DNA from: Hymenobacter daecheongensis DSM 21074
GTDB taxonomy: Bacteria; Bacteroidota; Bacteroidia; Cytophagales; Hymenobacteraceae
Direction of reading: 5' to 3'
DNA length: 64,000 nt
NCBI RefSeq assembly: GCF_900141805.1
Contig: NZ_FQYN01000004.1
Coordinates: 124,001 to 188,000 of the forward strand
The notes under the pieces are model-generated. The model worked only from the letters and a program-made list of their open reading frames with translations, did no database searches and was not told where the DNA came from. Within the stretch, counting starts at the first letter, position 1; every line of letters starts with the position of its first letter. A program made the position numbers and the translations under genes. This document shows, in pieces, positions 58,793-64,000 of the stretch.

Positions 58793-59158
58793 GGCGCGTC
58801 AGTTAGCGGAAATCATACGTCTGATAAACAGGCAAAAGCTGTTAAAACAGCTGATTTTGCCCTTTCAATGCTTCCAGAGGCATTTCGACTAATAAAATTA
58901 GTCATTCCCCTTTAAACCACAACCAGCATCCAAGCCATTTAGCAAAAAGCACTCCTCCAAATTAGGAGGGGCTTTGCCTTTTGAATAGCAGGGCACTTAT
59001 ATAGTGCTGGTCAGGAAGTCTTCTGACTCAAATCCAGAATGCCGTTCTAGTGACTTTCTGAACAGCTACCCACAAAAAAGTCCCCCTGTCAACTGACAGG
59101 GGGACTTACCGCAGGCATACAAGTACATGCCAACCACCAAGTGCTGGTGGTTAGGATA
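58793..59158. other. Intergenic region without a gene
   Basis: 366 bases. It contains a weak hairpin around 58941-58980 (CTCCTCC/GGAGGGG), a GTC-rich inverted repeat near 59006-59050, and the terminator listed next. No convincing reading frame. The recN promoter should lie at its left end. Confidence 0.6.
59074..59107 (-). terminator. Terminator of the PID-CTERM-like gene
   Basis: On the minus strand AGTCCCCCTGTCA pairs with TGACAGGGGGACT and six T follow, 52 bases after the gene's stop. Confidence 0.88.
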
Positions 59159-59347
59159 TTATTTCCGGCGGAGCCGGCGCAGGCCCAAAGCCAAGCCGCC
59201 GGCTAGCAGCAGGGAGGCCCCGCCGTCGAGGGGAACATTGGTGGCCGCTGGCGCGGGACCGCCCAGGCCGGGGCCCTGCGCCCGGGCTGCTGGGGTCGTC
59301 AGCAGGCCCAGGCCAATCAGAAAAAGCAAAAGGAGAAGTCGGTTCAT
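59159..59347 (-). CDS. Tiny PID-CTERM-like sorted surface protein
   Basis: 62 residues from the ATG at 59347 (or 66 from 59359). The signal peptide ends A-A-R-A-Q. After a ~15-residue G/P/A spacer comes V-P-L-D-G-G-A-S, a hydrophobic helix and a basic end R-R-L-R-R-K. This matches the PID-CTERM sorting signal of Bacteroidota (V-P-I-D-G-G, helix, basic tail), which is thought to be processed by an exosortase-like enzyme. Almost nothing remains between the two signals, so the mature product would be a very short peptide. It lies directly after the giant adhesin. Confidence 0.65.
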   Translation of the reverse strand: MNRLLLLLFLIGLGLLTTPAARAQGPGLGGPAPAATNVPLDGGASLLLAGGLALGLRRLRRK

Positions 59348-59386
59348 ATCAGTATTCATAAGAAAGAAGGGAAAAGCCGCGCCGGA

Positions 59387-59427
59387 AGGCCGGGCGACAA
59401 CGACAACGCGTCGTCGTCGCCCGGCCT
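59387..59427. terminator. GC-rich hairpin after the giant adhesin gene
   Basis: AGGCCGGGCGAC pairs with GTCGCCCGGCCT, with further partial pairing inward. The T tract on the minus strand is short (CTTTTCCC), so termination may be partial. Confidence 0.5.
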
Positions 59428-59440
59428 GGGCTCCAGCGGA

Positions 59441-62400
59441 CTAGTCCACCACCACCGACTTGGTGATGGTGCTGCTACCGGCCTGGATGCGCAACACATA
59501 CACGCCCAGGGGCAGGCCCTGCACGTCCATGATGGTTTGCACGCCGGCGGCGGGCAGTGCTACGCTAGTGGTACGCACGGGCTGGCCCAGCACGTTATAA
59601 AGCGTGAGCGTGGCCTGAGAAGCACCCGCTACGGCCGGCAGGCTCAACGTGAAGCTGCGATGAGCCGGGTTTGGATACAAGCTCACGCTGGCCGCCGTCA
59701 GGCTGCCCTTGGTGGCCGTGGGGGCCAGGGCCCCGAAGCGCAGCGAGAAGCGGCTGGTAATCAGCGCCGCGTTGGAGGCGGAGAAGGCGTAGCTCGGCTG
59801 CTGGCGCAGGTCGATCTGCTGGCCCGTCACCGCGTCGTGCAGGTACACGCTGGTGGTGCCCAGGTTGGCTAGGCTGGCCGCCTGCAGCGAGTAGGTGCCC
59901 GTCGTGGGCACGCCTACGGCCAGCGGCACCACCGTGGCGGCATTCTGCGCCGGCAGTCCGTTGACGGCCAGGTTGAGGCCAGCGGCTGACGAGGACAGGT
60001 TCAGGCCCGTCGGGTTGGCCAGCTTCTCGGCGTCGAAGCGGGCGTCGAAGCCAGCGGTAGCGCCTTGCTCAAAGTAGACGAAGGCCGGCTCGTGCGTGCC
60101 CTGGGCCGAAACCAGATCCAGCTGCACCAGCGGGCGAGTATCGGCCGTACTGCGGTTAAAGGTCGGGTTCTGGTAGGTAGTCGCGCGCCAGGCATTCTGG
60201 AAGCTGAACGCGGGCACGTTCTGGCTCACGCGCAGGAAGAAGCCCTGCATGGCGGGCACCAGCCCGCTAGGCAGCGAGCCCACGCCGTTCACATAGGTCT
60301 GGTAGGTGCCGTTGTACTGGTCCGCAGACTTGTACACGTAAATGGCATCCTGCACGCCCGTGGGTAGGCCGGCACGGGCCACACTCCAGTCCAGCGGGGC
60401 CGGATAGGGGTTGCCCAGCAACTGCCAGCCCGCGTTGGCCTCAGGGCCGCGCGACAGGGCTCCGACGGATACGGCACCGGTGTTGAGCGTACCAGTCAGG
60501 TCCACCTTCTCGCTGGCCCCAATATTAACCGTGTAGCCGCGGCCTACGGCCAGGGCATCGGTGAGGGCCGTGGGCGAGAAGTAACCCTGCTCGAAGGTCT
60601 GCGTAGCGGCCGAGGCACCCGTGATGCGGGCCTCGTCGTAGCCATACACGGTCGGGAACGGGGTGACGGTATTGCCCTGCGTGTTGTAGGCGCTGTTGAC
60701 CACGGGCGAGAAGCCGGCGGTGGCCAGGTCACTAACGGTGGTACTCTGCACCGGCGAGCTGTAGTGGCGGTAGCCCAGGCCCGCGTTCAGGCTCGGATCA
60801 ATGTAACGCTGCATAGTGGCCGTGCCGACCACGCTGCCACCGCTGTTCACGACCATCGCCGTGGCCGAGGCATTCGACTCGAGCGTGAATGGGTTGCCGT
60901 TGGTAACGAAGTTGCCGTTGAGCGTGAGCAAGCGCTGCACCGAGGTGTTGGCCGAGGTGCTCAACTGCGCGCCGCTGGCCCCTACCGTCAGGTTCCAGAA
61001 GCGGGTGTTGCCGCTGCCCAGAATGCTGGCCAGCGTAGTCGAACCCAGCGACACCGTGCCGCCCGTGGGCTGGAAGGTGCCGCTGTTGGTCAGGTTGGCG
61101 GTAATGTTTAGGGTGCCGCCGGTCTGCGTGAGCGTCGAGCCCGGGTTCAACGTCAGCGCCTTGGCCGTGGCCGTGCTGGCCGAGATGCCGGGCATGTTCG
61201 GGGCCGCGGCCGGGATGGTGGCGTCCACCGTGGTGGTGGGCACGCCGCTGCTCCAGTTGGCGGCCGTAAACCAGTCGGAGCTCACCGCGCCCGTCCAGCT
61301 CGTGGCCGTCACTACAGCGGTGTAGGTGATGGAGAAGGACGAAGCAGCCGTGTTGAAGTTGCTGGCTGCATCCTGGGCCACGTTAGCCGGCACGCTCACC
61401 GTTACTATGCCGTTGCCGGCCGGTGTCACGGTGAAAGTATAAATGGAGCCGGGGCTGGTGCCGTTAACGATGCTACCGGTAATCGTGCCGTTGGTTACGG
61501 TCACATCACCGGCAACAAATCCCGTTACGTTCTCCGAGAAGGTCACCGTGAAGGGAATCGGCGAAGTGGCGGTGCTGCCGCTGCTGGCACCCGCCGAAGA
61601 ACTGATAGCCACGCTGGGCCGCACCGTATCCACGGTGAAGGTGTTCGTGTTCGAGTTGGCACTGACGGTCGAGCCGCTGGTCTGGGCCGTGGCGTACACT
61701 GTGTGGCTACCTTGGCTCAGGGCCGTGGGCTGGGTCAGGCTGAAGTTGCCGCTGGCATTGGCCGTGGTCGTGCCGATGCTGCTGCCGTCTACATACACCG
61801 TCACGATGCTGTTGGCCGGAGCCGTGCCCGAGTAGGTCGGCGTGGTGGTGTTGAGGGGCTGGCCGTTGGCCGGCGTGGTAACCACCGGGGCTGCCGTCAC
61901 CGGCTGGGCGCCGATGGTGAGCGAATAGGCGCGCGACCCACTGAACGGACCCGGGGTGCCCGAGGCGTCGGTGGCCGTCACGGTGAAGTTGAACGTGCCA
62001 CTGGCCGCAGGCGTGCCCGAGAGCGTCCCGTTGGCAGCCAGCGTCAGGCCCGTGGGCAAGGTACCGGCCGTGATGGCAAAGCTATAGGGTGCCGTACCGC
62101 CCGAGGCGCTCAGGGTTTGGCTGTAGGCCGCGGCTACCGTGCCGTTGGGCAGCGAGGCTGGGTTCACCACAATGGTGGGCGCTACGTACTGCACGCTCAC
62201 CGCGTTGCTGGCCGCGTTGCCGGTGTTGTTGGCATCCAGGGCCACATTGGCGGCCAGGCTTACCGATACGCTACCCGCGCCGGTAGGCGTCACGGTGAAG
62301 GAATAGGGGCCGCTGCCGCTACCCGCGAAGCTGCCGCTGGTCAGCGTGCCGCCCGCTACCGTCACGTCCGAAGCCGTGAAGGTGGTGCCCACGCTTTGCG

Positions 62401-64000
62401 AGAAGCTCACCGTGAAGGGAATGGGCGACGTGCTGGTGGGGCTGGCCGAGGTGGTACTCACGGTGGCCGTCAGGGCCGGGGCCGTCACGCTGAACGGGGC
62501 TGAGGTGAAGGACTCGTAGGTGGGGGTATTGTTGGGCTGAATATTTCCCACGAATACGTCGTTCACGAACACGTTCAGCCGCTGGTCGACTGCGGTGTAG
62601 TAGCGCTGGATGGTCTGGAAGCTCACCTGGTAGCTGCCCGTGGGCACGGCCAGGTTCTGCGAGACGCTGGCGTTGTTGTCGCCGGCGCTCTGTATCAGGG
62701 CCACCGCGTCGCCGTTAGGCGGCAGGGGCTGGGGCTTGCCAGCGACTTGGGAGTCGAAGGGGCTGCCGTAGCGCGCCACGCCGGACGTGCCGGTGAAGCT
62801 CCAGGGCGCGGCCACTACGCCGTCGGCCGTCTTCTTGAAGCCGCTAGGCGCCACGTTGTTGCTTTCGAAGCTGCCGTTTTGCAGGCCGTTGGCCACCACG
62901 GTACTGGTGCCGCTTTGCAGCACCTGCACCACGTCCACGAAGGCCGTCACGTCGCCGTTGCCGCTGGCACTGCCCGCGGCCTGAATGCGCAGGGTGGGAG
63001 CCGCCGCGAAGCTCTTGGTGATGGTGTATTGCTCACCGCTGGTGTAGGGCAAGCCGGTTACCGTAGGCGAAACGCCCGTGCTGTTGTCCACGTTCAGGCG
63101 CAGGGTGCCATCGCCGGTGCCGGTGTTCACTACCACCGTGTAGGTGGTGCCCGAGCCGCTCGCGCTGCTCACCGCAGCCCCGCTAATGCCAGTCGTCGTC
63201 AGCGAGAAATTGCTCACCGTTACGCCGCTCACGCTGCCCGAAAAGACGACCCGGTAGCTCACCTGGGCCGTCGCCGTGGGCGAAGGATTCAGGCGCGTGA
63301 CCGACACCACCGTGGCCGTGGTGGGCTGGGTGATGGTGAAGCTGCGCGTGGTGGTGCAGCCGTTGGCGTCGGTCACGGTCACGGTGTAGGTGCCGGCTGT
63401 CAGGCCCGAGGCCGTGGCTCCGGTGCCGCCGCTCGGGCTCCAGGAGTAGGTGTAGGGCGAAGTGCCGCCGCTCACACTCACGGTGGCCGTGCCGTCGCTG
63501 CCGCCATTGGTCGTCACGTTAGTCTGCGAGCCGGTGGTGGCCAGGGGCGAGGCCGGCTGGGTGATGGTGATGCCGCTGATGGTGCGGGTACAGCTGTTGG
63601 CGTCGGTGATGGTCACCGAGTAGGTGCCCGCCGTCAGGCCGGTACGGTCTTCGGTGGTCGCCCCGTTGTTCCACAGGAAGGTGTAGCCGCCCACGCCGCC
63701 GGTGGGCGTCAGGTTGATGGCGCCGTTGCTGCCGCCGAAGCAGGCTACGTTGGTTACCACCGTCGTGCCGTTCACGGCCGAAGCCGGCTGGGTGATGGTG
63801 AAGGACTGCGTGGCCGTGCAGCTATTGGCATCGGTCACGGTCACGGTCCAGGTGCCGGCCGTGAGGCCGGTAACCGAGCGGGTGCCGTCGCCGGTGGGGT
63901 TGCCGGGCGTCCAGTTGTAGGTGTAGCCGCCCACGCCGCCAGTGGGAAGATTAATGCTGGCGGCCCCGTTGCTGCCGCCGAAGCAGGAAATGTTCGTCTG
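59441..64000 (-). CDS. Giant SprB-repeat/Ig-like T9SS adhesin (5' end outside the window)
   Basis: The last 1,520 codons are visible and the frame runs open through base 64000; an ATG at 63934 is internal. Order from the visible N-side: four SprB-type repeats of ~80 residues (C-F-G-G-S-N-G, G-G-V-G-G-Y-T-Y-x-W); a beta domain; a lectin-like module (L-Q-N-G-S-F-E-S-N-N); Ig-like domains with S-P-I-P-F-T-V-x-F-S and a V-A-G-D-V-T-V element; a cadherin-like/He_PIG domain (P-Y-S-F-A-I-T-A-G-T-L-P); a filamentous region with W-T-G-A-V-S-S-D-W; and a T9SS type A sorting domain (S-L-Y-P-N-P-A-H). Such proteins act in surface adhesion or gliding. Function is inference. Confidence 0.85.
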   Translation of the reverse strand, partial: QTNISCFGGSNGAASINLPTGGVGGYTYNWTPGNPTGDGTRSVTGLTAGTWTVTVTDANSCTATQSFTITQPASAVNGTTVVTNVACFGGSNGAINLTPTGGVGGYTFLWNNGATTEDRTGLTAGTYSVTITDANSCTRTISGITITQPASPLATTGSQTNVTTNGGSDGTATVSVSGGTSPYTYSWSPSGGTGATASGLTAGTYTVTVTDANGCTTTRSFTITQPTTATVVSVTRLNPSPTATAQVSYRVVFSGSVSGVTVSNFSLTTTGISGAAVSSASGSGTTYTVVVNTGTGDGTLRLNVDNSTGVSPTVTGLPYTSGEQYTITKSFAAAPTLRIQAAGSASGNGDVTAFVDVVQVLQSGTSTVVANGLQNGSFESNNVAPSGFKKTADGVVAAPWSFTGTSGVARYGSPFDSQVAGKPQPLPPNGDAVALIQSAGDNNASVSQNLAVPTGSYQVSFQTIQRYYTAVDQRLNVFVNDVFVGNIQPNNTPTYESFTSAPFSVTAPALTATVSTTSASPTSTSPIPFTVSFSQSVGTTFTASDVTVAGGTLTSGSFAGSGSGPYSFTVTPTGAGSVSVSLAANVALDANNTGNAASNAVSVQYVAPTIVVNPASLPNGTVAAAYSQTLSASGGTAPYSFAITAGTLPTGLTLAANGTLSGTPAASGTFNFTVTATDASGTPGPFSGSRAYSLTIGAQPVTAAPVVTTPANGQPLNTTTPTYSGTAPANSIVTVYVDGSSIGTTTANASGNFSLTQPTALSQGSHTVYATAQTSGSTVSANSNTNTFTVDTVRPSVAISSSAGASSGSTATSPIPFTVTFSENVTGFVAGDVTVTNGTITGSIVNGTSPGSIYTFTVTPAGNGIVTVSVPANVAQDAASNFNTAASSFSITYTAVVTATSWTGAVSSDWFTAANWSSGVPTTTVDATIPAAAPNMPGISASTATAKALTLNPGSTLTQTGGTLNITANLTNSGTFQPTGGTVSLGSTTLASILGSGNTRFWNLTVGASGAQLSTSANTSVQRLLTLNGNFVTNGNPFTLESNASATAMVVNSGGSVVGTATMQRYIDPSLNAGLGYRHYSSPVQSTTVSDLATAGFSPVVNSAYNTQGNTVTPFPTVYGYDEARITGASAATQTFEQGYFSPTALTDALAVGRGYTVNIGASEKVDLTGTLNTGAVSVGALSRGPEANAGWQLLGNPYPAPLDWSVARAGLPTGVQDAIYVYKSADQYNGTYQTYVNGVGSLPSGLVPAMQGFFLRVSQNVPAFSFQNAWRATTYQNPTFNRSTADTRPLVQLDLVSAQGTHEPAFVYFEQGATAGFDARFDAEKLANPTGLNLSSSAAGLNLAVNGLPAQNAATVVPLAVGVPTTGTYSLQAASLANLGTTSVYLHDAVTGQQIDLRQQPSYAFSASNAALITSRFSLRFGALAPTATKGSLTAASVSLYPNPAHRSFTLSLPAVAGASQATLTLYNVLGQPVRTTSVALPAAGVQTIMDVQGLPLGVYVLRIQAGSSTITKSVVVD

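Noticed and set aside
57167..58915. 582-codon plus-strand frame opposite recN
   Set aside because: recN is unmistakable on the other strand; the antisense frame is a GC-driven shadow.

Overview
The window is 64 kb of GC-rich DNA that looks like a chromosome segment of a pigmented Cytophagales bacterium, most likely Hymenobacter or a close relative (Bacteroidota). This placement is inference. It rests on a SusC/SusD pair, four proteins with type IX secretion (T9SS) C-terminal sorting domains, several TAnnTTTG promoter -7 elements typical of Bacteroidota, the near absence of Shine-Dalgarno sequences, and many long palindromic intergenic repeats. There are about 43 protein genes, two tRNA-Ser genes and no rRNA. 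No CRISPR array, prophage or intact insertion sequence was seen.

Layout. 1-2 kb: the end of a TolC-type efflux protein and a Zn-dependent phospholipase C-like protein. 2-15 kb, all minus strand: a polysaccharide utilization locus with a GH3 beta-glucosidase, SusC, SusD, a PKD lipoprotein, a GH16 beta-glucanase, a two-module T9SS protein and an FHS-family sugar permease. The set is typical of beta-glucan (laminarin-like) use. 15-17 kb, directly upstream on the same strand: a 7TM-DISM membrane receptor whose C-terminus is an IS1595-type transposase zinc ribbon plus helix-turn-helix with no DDE nuclease. This is the most unusual gene here. It looks like a membrane-bound one-component regulator built from a domesticated transposase DNA-binding domain, and it may control the locus beside it. 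A pair of imperfect direct repeats lies between its terminator and the GH3 promoter.

17-29 kb: two tRNA-Ser genes, YihY, a thioesterase, MltG, a Calx-beta T9SS protein, a Sua5-type tRNA-modification enzyme, an LpxL-like acyltransferase, a WbqC-family protein and ClpC. 29-34 kb: a Uma2 nuclease, an acyl-CoA carboxylase beta subunit, an overlapping DUF4258/YgiT pair resembling a toxin-antitoxin module, an M42 peptidase and a metal-chelate-binding protein without a signal peptide. 34-39 kb: a chorismate block (aroA, aroB, fused DAHP synthase-chorismate mutase) and proline dehydrogenase.

39-50 kb: a glycine-zipper stress protein, the Prc protease, lysyl-tRNA synthetase, two YtxH-type envelope stress proteins (one fused to CsbD), a Kazal lipoprotein, a cupin, a glycosyltransferase-like protein and a dienelactone hydrolase. 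50-64 kb: a TPR histidine kinase whose ATP site has lost key residues, a starch-binding-like T9SS protein, a phosphatase, FabI, RecN, a tiny PID-CTERM-like surface protein and the C-terminal 1,520 codons of a giant SprB-repeat adhesin that runs off the window.

At least eight palindromic intergenic elements lie between genes. One of them supplies the apparent start codon of aroA.
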